A stretch of 12,512 nt of DNA. Origin: Paracoccaceae bacterium (GTDB lineage: Bacteria; Pseudomonadota; Alphaproteobacteria; Rhodobacterales; Rhodobacteraceae). A model generated the notes under the pieces. It had not been told where the DNA came from. It saw only the letters and a list, made by a program, of their open reading frames with translations, and searched no databases. Below are positions 1 through 6,879 of the stretch, in pieces (the stretch's first letter is position 1; each line of letters begins with the position of its first letter). Both the position numbers and the translations under genes were made by a program. Location of the stretch: the NCBI GenBank assembly GCA_026982515.1, contig JALSGY010000396.1:1-12512 (forward strand), in the 5' to 3' direction.

Positions 1-95
1 GGCATCTGCCCGCCCCTCCCCTCAATAGGGTCAACCGCCCCTCGGGGAGAAGCCCGAATCTGCCCTTGCCGTCATGGCACGGATCGCGCGGCGGG
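1..95. other. Non-coding stretch downstream of the gntR-type gene
   Basis: This is the 3' flank of the minus-strand regulator and the edge of the window. It is GC-rich, with short CCCCT and CGGGG runs around 37-48, but I find no stem long enough and no T-run to call a terminator. I see no gene and no credible start with a ribosome binding site. Confidence 0.5.
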
Positions 96-827
96 CTATT
101 CGGAGGTGAACCACTCGGGGTGGGCCCGTTCCAGCGGCTCGAGAAGCTTGAGAAGCTGGCGCAGATGATGGCGTATGGCCTGACGGGCGCGCTCGCCGTC
201 ACGGGCTTCCAGCGCGTCGACGATCTCGCGATGCTCGCGCAGGGTGGCCTCGATGCGCCCTGGCTCGGGCAGGATCAGCTGCCGGGCCCGGTTGACATGA
301 ACCCAGCTGGTCTCGGCCAGCTGCGCCAGCCGCCGGTAGCCGGTGAATCCCAGCAGCATCCGGTGCAGCTCGGTGTCCATTTCGTAGAAACCCGCCGTAT
401 CGCCATCCTCGATGTGGATTTCCTGAAAGCGCAGGTTGCGGCGCAGCCGGGCGATCTGCTCATCCGTAACGGTTCCGGCCAGATGCTCCACCGCGGCCTG
501 TTCCAGGGCCTCGCGCAGGAAGGCGCCCTCGCGGATTTCGGCCATCGAGAAACAGGCGACATAGGTTCCGGCCTGCGGGACGACCTTGACCAGCCCCTCG
601 CTTGCCAGCCGGGCCACGGCCTCGGACACCGGCGAGCGCGACACCCCCAGTGCCGCGCAGACGTCGCGCTTGCGCAGCACCTCGCCGGGGCGGTAGGCAA
701 GCGACATGATCGCCGTCTTCAGGCTGTGATAGACCCGGTTGGCCAGCGATCCCTCGAACTCGCTCAGCGGGGTGAGCGGGGCGGCCGAGGGGTTTTCGGG
801 CGGTTTCGGTTCCGGTTCGCGAGACAT
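96..827 (-). CDS. GntR-family transcriptional regulator, FadR/FCD subfamily
   Basis: A cytoplasmic DNA-binding regulator of 243 aa, the usual FCD-GntR size. A proline-rich tail of about 25 residues is followed by the winged helix at about 28-92, with the GntR pattern RPGEVLRKRDVCAALGVSRS, then PVSEAVARLASEGLV and the wing VVPQAGTYV. The FCD ligand domain spans about 97-230. Candidate metal ligands are D151 and H155 (MDTELHRML), H199 (LREHREIV) and H220 or H221 (AIRHHL), so it probably binds a metal-chelated small carboxylate. It is divergent from the HAD-type hydrolase, suggesting control of itself and that gene, with the nearby ABC importer also possible. No clear ribosome binding site precedes the ATG, and the next Met (41) lies inside the winged helix, so this start is the best available. 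The effector is unknown. Confidence 0.93.
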   Translation of the reverse strand: MSREPEPKPPENPSAAPLTPLSEFEGSLANRVYHSLKTAIMSLAYRPGEVLRKRDVCAALGVSRSPVSEAVARLASEGLVKVVPQAGTYVACFSMAEIREGAFLREALEQAAVEHLAGTVTDEQIARLRRNLRFQEIHIEDGDTAGFYEMDTELHRMLLGFTGYRRLAQLAETSWVHVNRARQLILPEPGRIEATLREHREIVDALEARDGERARQAIRHHLRQLLKLLEPLERAHPEWFTSE

Positions 828-833
828 GCAGCG

Positions 834-862
834 GTGCTAGAATTCAGGGATGCCGTGGTCAA
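834..862 (-). promoter_or_regulatory. Candidate sigma70-type promoter for the gntR-type gene, possibly leaderless
   Basis: Read on the minus strand, TTGACC (857-862, five of six matches to the -35 consensus) is followed after 17 bp by TAGCAC (834-839, three of six matches to -10). A start seven bases past the -10 box would fall on the A of the regulator's ATG at 827. That agrees with the lack of a Shine-Dalgarno sequence there. The -10 match is weak and the call is tentative. Confidence 0.3.
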
Positions 863-875
863 GGCCGGGGTGTGG

Positions 876-964
876 GCATGAATGGCGGGAATTGTCGCGG
901 CCCTGACCTCTGGCGCATGAATGGTTTTGGAAAAGCCGGCAAGTCCTGTAAGGGCATGACATGC
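876..964. repeat. Three GCATGA boxes at 39-bp intervals in the divergent spacer
   Basis: GCATGAATGG occurs at 876-885 and again at 915-924, and GCATGACATG at 954-963. The starts are exactly 39 bp apart. The third copy is part of the 11-bp inverted repeat GCATG-A-CATGC (954-964). The octamer GACATGCA at 958-965 recurs at 823-830 over the regulator's start codon. The sequence between boxes is not repeated. These are plausible operator sites for the divergent GntR regulator, but that link is inferred from position only. Confidence 0.4.
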
Positions 965-999
965 AAACCGTCTGTCAGGGCTGTGACGGGAGATGGCCG

Positions 1000-1065
1000 A
1001 TGAAACGCAGGGGCGAAATCGCGGGGCTGTGCGGGGGGCGCGGTGTGCGCCGGGCGATCGGCTGA
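1000..1065 (+). CDS. Possible 21-codon leader ORF overlapping the HAD hydrolase start
   Basis: A short frame starts at ATG 1000, seven bases after GGGAG (988-992), and encodes 21 residues beginning MKRRGEIAGL. Its TGA (1063-1065) overlaps the ATG of the hydrolase (1065-1067) as TGATG, the classic geometry for translational coupling. The peptide is arginine- and glycine-rich and resembles no protein I know. It may be a translated leader that delivers ribosomes to the hydrolase, which has no Shine-Dalgarno of its own, or it may be chance. The competing reading is a hydrolase start at 993, which would leave no spacing after GGGAG. Confidence 0.3.
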   Translation: MKRRGEIAGLCGGRGVRRAIG

Positions 1066-1976
1066 TGGCGGCGGAGGCGGCGCGCGATGCGCAATGGGCC
1101 TTCGAGGCCTACGAGAAGGTGCGCCATCGGCTGCCGGAGGCGGATTTTCCGCAAACCTCCGCTCCTGCGGCGCATCTGGAGGAACTGGCCGAGCATTTCG
1201 ACGTGTTCCTCCTCGATGCCTTCGGGGTTCTCAACATCGGCGAGGAGGCGATCCCCGGGGTGCCTGAACGCATCGCCGCGCTGCAGGCGGCTGGGCGGCG
1301 GATCATGGTGGTCAGCAATGCCGCGGGCTATCCCCGGCGGGTGCTCATGGAGCGCTATGCGCGGCTGGGCTACGACATCGCGCCAGAGAACATCCTGTGC
1401 TCGCGCGAAGTGCTGCTGGACGAGCTGTCCCGGCGGCCGCACCGGCGCCGGGGGCTGATGGCCCCGCGCCGCCATGGCATGGAAGAGCTGGAGCATCTGG
1501 ACGCCGTGTTCCTGGACGAAGACCCATCGGCCTATGACGAGGTCGAGGAATTCCTGCTCTTCGGCAGCGACGAATGGACACAAGAGCACCAGGCGCTGCT
1601 GGAAGCCTCGCTGCGCCGCGACCCCCGCCCGGTGCTGGTGGGCAACCCCGATATCGTGGCCCCGCGCGAGGGCGGACTGTCGCGCGAGCCGGGGCATTTC
1701 GCGCACCGGCTGGCCGATGCGACCGGCGTCGCGCCCGAATTCTTCGGCAAGCCTTTTCCCGACATCTTCCGGATGGCCCTGGCCCGGCTGTCCCCGGCGC
1801 CGGGCGCCCGGGTGGTGATGGTCGGCGACACGCTGCAGACGGACATCCTCGGCGGGCGGGCGGCGGGGCTGGCTACGGCGCTGATCTCGGGATATGGCGC
1901 GTTGGCTGCGATCGACCACGAGGCGGCGATCCGCCGCTCCGGCATCGTGCCCGATTTCATCCTGCCCCGGCCCTGA
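1065..1976 (+). CDS. HAD-superfamily hydrolase, class IIA (NagD-like)
   Basis: A 303-aa cytoplasmic HAD protein, probably a phosphatase-like enzyme of unknown substrate. Motif I is FLLDAFGVLN with nucleophile D51. Motif II is VVSNAAG (S84), the motif III lysine is K229 in FFGKPFPD, and motif IV is VGDTLQTDILGG (D255, D260). GNPD at 193-196 before the lysine and the C2-type cap between motifs II and III fit subclass IIA. The position two residues after the nucleophile, normally the acid/base Asp in HAD phosphatases, is F53. An in-frame ATG at 993 would add 24 Arg/Gly-rich residues, but GGGAG abuts it with no spacing, so I prefer 1065; the true start is uncertain. The gene is divergent from the GntR regulator. 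Its link to the transporter genes downstream is unknown. Confidence 0.85.
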   Translation: MAAEAARDAQWAFEAYEKVRHRLPEADFPQTSAPAAHLEELAEHFDVFLLDAFGVLNIGEEAIPGVPERIAALQAAGRRIMVVSNAAGYPRRVLMERYARLGYDIAPENILCSREVLLDELSRRPHRRRGLMAPRRHGMEELEHLDAVFLDEDPSAYDEVEEFLLFGSDEWTQEHQALLEASLRRDPRPVLVGNPDIVAPREGGLSREPGHFAHRLADATGVAPEFFGKPFPDIFRMALARLSPAPGARVVMVGDTLQTDILGGRAAGLATALISGYGALAAIDHEAAIRRSGIVPDFILPRP

Positions 1977-2209
1977 AGCCGCCGCTCTGTGCCCGGGCGG
2001 CAAGAGGGCCCTTCGACGTCTTTCAAATATCCCCGCCGGAGGCATGACGTTTCCCCCGCGGGGTTCCTGCGTGTCGTGCCAGCCGTGCGCCCGGGGCAGG
2101 CGGATTTGCCAAAACCCTTAAAAACATGGACGAATCGTTCGTATGCCTACAGACCGATTTTCAAAATTCATTACAAGTCCATTCGAATCACCAACAAGGA
2201 GTCCGCGCC
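1977..2209. other. 233-bp spacer between the HAD gene and the ABC operon
   Basis: The first part is GC-rich. It has a possible weak stem, GCCGCC (1978-1983) with GGCGGC (1996-2001), and a CCCCGCGGGG palindrome near 2055, but no T-run, so I do not call a terminator. From about 2105 it becomes AT-rich, as expected of the promoter and leader of the ABC operon, and holds the palindrome ATTCGAAT (2181-2188). The pair TTAAAA (2119-2124) and TATGCC (2142-2147) has 17-bp spacing but matches the consensus poorly. AAGGAG (2196-2201) is the ribosome binding site for the gene at 2210. Confidence 0.5.
2011..2043 (-). repeat. Rhodobacterales-type intergenic element (GCCTCCGGCGGGGATATTTG)
   Basis: On the minus strand this reads GCCTCCGGCGGGGATATTTG followed by AAAGACGTCGAAG. 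From memory, very similar sequences ending in a variable GA-rich stretch are scattered in many copies between genes in Rhodobacteraceae genomes. Only one copy is present here, so the repeat status rests on prior knowledge and not on this window. It lies just after the HAD gene and ahead of the ABC operon promoter region. Its function is not known to me. Confidence 0.45.
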
Positions 2210-3505
2210 ATGTCCGCTGCCGACACGTCCAAGCCCGTCTCAACTTCCCGCCGCAAGGCTCTGAAAACACTTGCCGCCGGGGCCGGAGCGGCGGCTCTGC
2301 CCATGTGGGCACGCTTTGCCCAGGCGCAAAGCTCCGAGCCGATCCGCATCGGTTTCCAGAAACACGCCACCGGCATCGGCGCGGCCTACGGGCGCTGGTA
2401 CGACCGCACCACCCAGGCCGCGGTGAAGCTGATCAACGAGGCCGGCGGCATCAACGGCCGCCCCGTCGAGATCATCACCGAGGACGACGGCACCGATCCC
2501 AAGCGCGGCGCCGAGGTGGTGGAGAAATTCGCCACCCAGTACAAGACCGACATCGTCTTCGGCACCCTGTTCAGCCATGTGGTCATCGGCTCGGCGCCGC
2601 GGGCGGGAGAGCTGAAGATCCCCTATTTCGTGGTCTCCGAAGGCCATCACGTGGCCAGCGGCGCGCTCAACCGCTGGACGCTGCAGCCCGGCATCACCGA
2701 CGTGAAGAGCCAGGTGCAGGCCATGGCCCCCTTCGTGAAGGAGAATCTGGGCAAGAAGGTCACCATGATCTTCCCCGATTTCGCCTTCGGCCATGATCAC
2801 CGCGATTTCTTCTCCGCCGCCATGAAGGCGCAGGGCGGCGAGATCGTCGGCCTGATCGCGATTCCGCCGACCGAAACTTCGTTCACCAGGTATTTCCCCA
2901 AGATCCCGCGCGAGACGGAGGTGATCTACCACGTGATGGTCGGCCCCGGCGTGCTGACCTTCGTCAAGGAGATGGGCGAGTTCTTCGGCCCCTCGAGCCC
3001 CGAGATCTTCGGCTTCATCGACAGCCTCGAGGCGGTCGATCTCAACAGCCCCGGGCTGGAGTTTCTCGACGGCACCTATTTCTGGGAGGGCTACCCGCGC
3101 TACGTCCAGCCCGACCAGACGCCTTACGACAGGTTCTACCGTGCCGCGGTGGGGCTCGACGAGAACGGTGCCGCGCTGGAAGACCCCAGGGATGTGGCCA
3201 CGATGGCGCACATGTTCGGCTGCTGGGAGACGCTCCATGTCATCAAGCAGGGCATGGAAGCGGCCGATTACCAGGGCCCGGCCGACCGCGCACGGCTGAT
3301 CGAGGCGGTCGAGGCGATCACCGACATGCCGCACTCCAACGAGCACCCGCAGGGCGCCAAGCTGTTCAACGGCCGCACGCATCAGGTGTTCGGGCCGCAG
3401 TACATCTCGAAGGTGACCGGCGGCAAGCTGCTGGTCACCCACACCGCGCCGATCGAGGACACGCTCTATCCCGACGAGGTGGATTACACCACGCAGCCGC
3501 TCTGA
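2210..3505 (+). CDS. Liv-type ABC transporter substrate-binding protein, Tat-exported
   Basis: Periplasmic ligand receptor of a branched-chain-amino-acid/amide (HAAT-type) ABC importer, 431 aa. The N-terminus carries a Tat-type signal: TSRRKALKTLA (R14, R15), a small-residue hydrophobic stretch, and a likely cleavage at AQA|QS after residue 39. The mature part is a type I periplasmic binding protein of the Leu/Ile/Val family: IRIGFQKHATGIGAAYG near the start, AAVKLINEAGGINGRPVEI at about 70-88, DDGTDPKRGAEV at 92-103, and a second lobe from about 155. An upstream in-frame ATG at 2126 would add 28 residues ahead of the Tat signal; AAGGAG at 2196-2201 with 8-nt spacing fixes the start at 2210. 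The permease and ATPase genes follow. The ligand is not readable; family members bind amino acids, amides, urea or other small polar compounds. Confidence 0.93.
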   Translation: MSAADTSKPVSTSRRKALKTLAAGAGAAALPMWARFAQAQSSEPIRIGFQKHATGIGAAYGRWYDRTTQAAVKLINEAGGINGRPVEIITEDDGTDPKRGAEVVEKFATQYKTDIVFGTLFSHVVIGSAPRAGELKIPYFVVSEGHHVASGALNRWTLQPGITDVKSQVQAMAPFVKENLGKKVTMIFPDFAFGHDHRDFFSAAMKAQGGEIVGLIAIPPTETSFTRYFPKIPRETEVIYHVMVGPGVLTFVKEMGEFFGPSSPEIFGFIDSLEAVDLNSPGLEFLDGTYFWEGYPRYVQPDQTPYDRFYRAAVGLDENGAALEDPRDVATMAHMFGCWETLHVIKQGMEAADYQGPADRARLIEAVEAITDMPHSNEHPQGAKLFNGRTHQVFGPQYISKVTGGKLLVTHTAPIEDTLYPDEVDYTTQPL

Positions 3506-3512
3506 GCTTCAC

Positions 3513-3537
3513 GCGCCGCAGGCATTCCTCGCGGCGC
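3513..3537 (+). terminator. Hairpin between the binding protein and permease genes
   Basis: A perfect 7-bp stem, GCGCCGC (3513-3519) with GCGGCGC (3531-3537), has an 11-nt loop and is followed by TTTCCCTCCCCTT. With no true U-run it is more likely a partial terminator or a 3' mRNA stabiliser than a full stop. Binding-protein genes in importer operons often carry such a structure, which lets the receptor be made in excess over the membrane parts. Confidence 0.55.
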
Positions 3538-3566
3538 TTTCCCTCCCCTTCCACCGGGAACGGTTC

Positions 3567-4493
3567 ATGGATTTCGGGCCATATCTTCTTCTCGCCTCGC
3601 TCGAGGGCGCGGTGCTGGCCTCGGTGCTGGCGCTGATGGCCTCGGGGCTGAGCCTGGTCTTCGGGGTGATGCGCGTGGTCAACGTGGCCCATGGCGAGTT
3701 CTACATGCTCGGCGCGGTGCTGGCGTGGTGGGTGGCCTCGCTGGCCGGCGGCTCGGTGGTGCTGGGCTTTGTGCTGGCGCTGGTGCTTGCGCCGCTGATC
3801 GTGGGGGCGATCGCCGCGACGGCGGACATCGTGGTGCTCAGGCGGCTGAGCTATGATCCCGAGCGCACCATCGTCGCCACCATCGGCCTGCTCTACATCA
3901 TCCAGCAGCTCACCTTGATGAGCTACGGCCCCGAGGCCCGCCCGGTGGTGGCGCCCTTCAACACGCGGCTGGCGATCCCGTGGTTCGAGTTCGCTGACGG
4001 GGGCTTGCGGATGTACTGGCCCTGGGGGCTGTCGACCACCAGCTACAAGCTGTTCGTGATCTTCGCGGCGGTGGCGGTTCTGCTGGGTATCCGGGTGATG
4101 ATGACCCGCAGCCGCGCCGGGCTGCTGATGCGCGCCACTCAGCAGGACAGGGAAATCGCCCAGGCCTTCGGCATTCCCGTCGAGCGGGTCTATGCGGTGG
4201 TGTTCGGCATCGGGGCGGGGCTGGCGGCGCTGGCCGGGGTGCTGATCGTGCCGATCCAGCAGGCCCATTACCTGATGGGGCTGGACGCGCTGCTTCTGTC
4301 CTTCATCGTGGTGATCATCGGCGGGCTTGGCTCTCTGGCGGGCACGGTGATCGCGGCGGTGCTGATCGGGATGAGCGAGGGGATCATCTCGGTGTTCTTC
4401 TCGCCCACGCTGGCCAAGATCATCGCCACCCTGCTGGTGGCCTTCGTGCTGGTCTTCCGCCCGCAGGGGCTGATGGGGAAACGCGTGCGATGA
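3567..4493 (+). CDS. livH: Branched-chain amino acid-type ABC transporter permease, LivH family
   Basis: One of the two inner-membrane subunits forming the translocation path of the importer, 308 aa, the usual length. About eight hydrophobic segments are visible (for example 7-33, 45-60, 63-90, 101-118, 161-178, 208-232, 241-272, 282-297). Family marks are GLSLVFGVMRVVNVAHGEFY at 27-46, the cytoplasmic EAA-type coupling loop RAGLLMRATQQDREIAQAFGIP near 183-204, which docks on the ATPase, and GGLGSLAGTVIAA at 252-264, ending in VFRPQGLMGKRVR. A weak ribosome binding site, GGGA (3556-3559), lies 7 nt before the ATG. The stop overlaps the next permease start as ATGA. The livH symbol gives family membership; the substrate may not be leucine. 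Confidence 0.93.
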   Translation: MDFGPYLLLASLEGAVLASVLALMASGLSLVFGVMRVVNVAHGEFYMLGAVLAWWVASLAGGSVVLGFVLALVLAPLIVGAIAATADIVVLRRLSYDPERTIVATIGLLYIIQQLTLMSYGPEARPVVAPFNTRLAIPWFEFADGGLRMYWPWGLSTTSYKLFVIFAAVAVLLGIRVMMTRSRAGLLMRATQQDREIAQAFGIPVERVYAVVFGIGAGLAALAGVLIVPIQQAHYLMGLDALLLSFIVVIIGGLGSLAGTVIAAVLIGMSEGIISVFFSPTLAKIIATLLVAFVLVFRPQGLMGKRVR

Positions 4494-5434
4494 GCGAGAC
4501 GGCCAGGATCCTTGCCCTGCATGCCGGGCTGGTGGCGCTGCTGCTGGTGCTCAACTTCGTGCTGCCGGCCTACCCGCAGGGCAACCTGGCCCGGATCATG
4601 GTGCTGGCCAGCTATGCGATCGGCTACAACGTGCTGTTCGGCTATACCGGGCTGCTCAGCCTCGGCCATGCGATGTTCTTTGCCGCGGGGATGTACGGCA
4701 TGGGGCTGAGCATGCGCCATCTGGGATTTCCGGCCGGCCCGGCCCTGCTGGCGGGGCTGGGGGCGGGGGCGGCGCTGTCGCTTGTGGTGGGGCTGCTGGC
4801 GCTGCGCACCGCGGGGGTGGCCTTCATGATCGTGACGCTGATGTTCGCCCAGGCGGTCTATCTGGCGATCCTGCTGTTCGGCAAATACACCCGCGGCGAC
4901 GAGGGCTTCGTGATCCCGCAAGCCGATCGGGTGCTGGCCGGGATCGACCTCAGCGACCCGTTCAACCGCTACTTCGTGGCGCTGGCACTGTTTTCCTTCT
5001 GCCTCTTCTCCGTCCTGTGGCTGATTCGCCGCCCCGCCGGCCGGGTGCTGGTGGCGATCCGCGAGAACGAAGAGCGCGCCCGCCTGCTGGGCTATGACGT
5101 GTTTGCCCACAAGCTGGGGGCGGTGGTGGCCTCGGGCACCATCTCGGCGCTGGCGGGCGCCTTCTACGGGCTGCTGTTCGGCTATGCCGGGGCCAGCTTC
5201 GCGGCGGTGCAATATTCCATCCTGCCGCTCCTGTGGGTGCTGCTGGGGGGGGCGGGCACCATTATCGGGCCGTTCATCGGCACCCTGTTCATGTTCTACC
5301 TGATCGACCTGACCAGCGGCCTGACCTCGGCCTACATGCTGATCGCGGGGGTGGCGCTGGTGTTGCTGACGCTGTTCGCCCCCCAGGGGCTGGCCGGAGA
5401 GCTGCGCAAGCGGCTGTGGCGGTGGCTGCCATGA
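4490..5434 (+). CDS. livM: Branched-chain amino acid-type ABC transporter permease, LivM family
   Basis: Second membrane subunit of the importer, 314 aa. Hydrophobic helices fill most of the protein. Typical LivM signatures are GYTGLLSLGHAMFFAAGMYG at 51-70, the coupling loop RPAGRVLVAIRENEERARLL at 171-190, and GGAGTIIGPFIGT at 243-255, with the C-terminal FAPQGL common to the family. It starts inside the stop of the preceding permease gene (ATGA at 4490-4493) and ends inside the start of the next ATPase gene (ATGA at 5431-5434), so the subunits are probably translationally coupled in fixed ratio. There is no N-terminal extension or fused domain. The ligand cannot be inferred from it. Confidence 0.93.
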   Translation: MSETARILALHAGLVALLLVLNFVLPAYPQGNLARIMVLASYAIGYNVLFGYTGLLSLGHAMFFAAGMYGMGLSMRHLGFPAGPALLAGLGAGAALSLVVGLLALRTAGVAFMIVTLMFAQAVYLAILLFGKYTRGDEGFVIPQADRVLAGIDLSDPFNRYFVALALFSFCLFSVLWLIRRPAGRVLVAIRENEERARLLGYDVFAHKLGAVVASGTISALAGAFYGLLFGYAGASFAAVQYSILPLLWVLLGGAGTIIGPFIGTLFMFYLIDLTSGLTSAYMLIAGVALVLLTLFAPQGLAGELRKRLWRWLP

Positions 5435-6159
5435 GCGCCCTGCTCGAAACCCGGGGGCTTTCGCGCTCTTTCAGCGGCTTGCGGGCCGTTCATGAGGTGG
5501 ATTTCACCCTGCCCGAGGGACAGGTCCGCGCCCTGATCGGCCCCAACGGGGCGGGCAAGACGACCTTCGTGTCGATGCTGGTGGGCCGGCTGGCACCGTC
5601 GTCCGGCACCGTGCTGTTCGACGGGCGCGACGTCACCGGCCTGCCGGTCCATGCCCGGGTGCGCCTCGGGATGGCCTACACCTTCCAGATCACCTCGGTC
5701 TTTCTGCGTTTGAGCCTGCACGAGAACGTGGCCCTGGCCGCGCGCCGCCGGCTGGGGGGCGACGGACTGGCGGTGGAGCGGGCGGTGCGCGAGGCGCTTT
5801 CCCGCGTCGGCCTGCTGGAACATGCCCGGCGCAATGCCGAAGAGCTCAGCTACGGCCACCAGAGGTTGCTGGAGATCGCCATGGGGATCGCCCAGAAGCC
5901 GCGGCTTCTGATCCTCGACGAGCCCACCCAGGGCCTGGCCGACGGCGAGATCGCGGATTTCAAGGCGCTGCTTGGCGAGCTGGCGCGCGAGACCACCATC
6001 CTGCTGATCGAGCACAACATGAGTGTCGTCATGGAAGTGGCCGAGAAGATTACCGTTCTGAACTTCGGAGAGGTGCTGGCCGAGGGCAGCCCGGAGGAGG
6101 TTCACGCCGATCCGCGGGTGCAGGCGGCCTATCTGGGGGTGCCCGATGTTGCGGGTTGA
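5431..6159 (+). CDS. livG: ABC transporter ATP-binding protein, LivG family
   Basis: One of the two cytoplasmic ATPases that power the importer, 242 aa. Walker A is GPNGAGKTT (37-45), the Q-loop is Q86 in TFQITSVF, the signature is LSYGHQ (149-154), Walker B is LLILDEP with D173 and E174, and the switch histidine is H195 in LLIEHNM. The ABC signature departs from the canonical LSGGQ (Y and H replace G and G/Q) but keeps the family's S and G; variants of this kind are common in LivG-like ATPases. The open frame extends upstream to 5233, but that part overlaps the permease. ATG 5431, in ATGA overlap with the permease stop, is followed at once by the conserved domain (LLETRGLSRSFSGLRAV). Confidence 0.95.
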   Translation: MSALLETRGLSRSFSGLRAVHEVDFTLPEGQVRALIGPNGAGKTTFVSMLVGRLAPSSGTVLFDGRDVTGLPVHARVRLGMAYTFQITSVFLRLSLHENVALAARRRLGGDGLAVERAVREALSRVGLLEHARRNAEELSYGHQRLLEIAMGIAQKPRLLILDEPTQGLADGEIADFKALLGELARETTILLIEHNMSVVMEVAEKITVLNFGEVLAEGSPEEVHADPRVQAAYLGVPDVAG

Positions 6160-6841
6160 GGGGATCGATGCGGGCTATGGCCGGGCGCAGATCCTGCGCG
6201 GGGTCTCGCTGGAGGCGCCGGCGGGGCGGATCACCTGCCTGATGGGCCGGAACGGGGCGGGCAAGACCACCACCATGAAGGCGATCATGGGGTTCCTGCC
6301 GCTGCGGGCGGGGCGGATCACCCTCGACGGGGAGGATCTGGGCCACCTGCCGCCCCATGAGGTGCCGCGCCGGGGCATCGGCTACGTGCCCCAGGGGCGG
6401 CGGCTGTTTGCCGAGCTGACAGTGGCGCAGAACCTCGAGATCGGGATGATGACCCGGCGCAGCCCGCCGGAGGTGCTGGAGCGGGTCCTGTCGCTGTTTC
6501 CGCGTCTGCGCGAGCGCATGGACCAGCGCGCCGAGACGCTTTCGGGCGGCGAGCAGCAGATGCTGGCCATGGCCCGCGCGCTGTGCCTGCGTCCGCGGCT
6601 GCTGCTTCTGGACGAGCCCACCGAGGGGCTGCAGCCCTCGATGATCGCCCTGATCCGCCAGGTGGTGGAGCGGATGCGCGACGAGGGGGTGGCGATCTTG
6701 CTGGTCGAACAGCGCATCGATGCGGTGCTGTCCATCGCCGATCAGGTGGTGTTCATGGAAAACGGCCGGGTCGTGGACGGGGCCGCGGGCGAGGCGCTGC
6801 GGGCCGATCCGGGACCGCTGCACCGTTACCTTGGGGTGTGA
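6146..6841 (+). CDS. livF: ABC transporter ATP-binding protein, LivF family
   Basis: Partner ATPase of the importer, 231 aa, normal for LivF. Walker A is GRNGAGKTT (34-42), the Q-loop is VPQGRRLF (Q83), the signature is LSGGEQQ starting at 132, and Walker B is LLLLDEP with D156 and E157. The switch histidine is replaced by Q189 in LVEQ, which is normal for LivF, so in this pair the LivG-type subunit supplies the histidine. The start lies 14 bp inside the preceding ATPase gene. It is the last gene of the ABC operon and converges on the DUF849 gene, whose stop lies 29 bp beyond. Confidence 0.95.
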   Translation: MLRVEGIDAGYGRAQILRGVSLEAPAGRITCLMGRNGAGKTTTMKAIMGFLPLRAGRITLDGEDLGHLPPHEVPRRGIGYVPQGRRLFAELTVAQNLEIGMMTRRSPPEVLERVLSLFPRLRERMDQRAETLSGGEQQMLAMARALCLRPRLLLLDEPTEGLQPSMIALIRQVVERMRDEGVAILLVEQRIDAVLSIADQVVFMENGRVVDGAAGEALRADPGPLHRYLGV

Positions 6842-6863
6842 GAGGCACGGCAGCCGGCGTCGC

Positions 6864-6879
6864 GCCCCGCTCACGGGGC
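6864..6879. terminator. Small GC hairpin at the convergent gene junction
   Basis: GCCCCG (6864-6869) pairs with CGGGGC (6874-6879) around the tetraloop CTCA. The hairpin spans the stop codon of the minus-strand gene. It could slow polymerase from both sides, but the stem is short and neither side has a T-run, so its role is uncertain. Confidence 0.25.

Noticed and set aside
1978..2001. Terminator after the HAD gene
   Set aside because: Only a 6-bp stem with a 12-nt loop and no T-run.
2126..2209. 28-residue N-terminal extension of the ABC receptor
   Set aside because: It would bury the Tat signal, and AAGGAG is correctly placed for the ATG at 2210.
2240..3442. 400-codon minus-strand open frame opposite the ABC receptor
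   Set aside because: His/Asp/Gly/Arg-rich translation with no family resemblance, exactly antisense to a well-recognised gene.
3435..5212. Two long minus-strand frames (277 and 314 codons) opposite the permease genes
   Set aside because: Gln/His/Arg-rich translations mirroring hydrophobic coding on the other strand; shadows of the permeases.
5233..5430. N-terminal extension of the LivG-type ATPase
   Set aside because: It overlaps the permease in another frame and encodes low-complexity Ala/Gly/Arg sequence. The ATPase domain begins right after ATG 5431.
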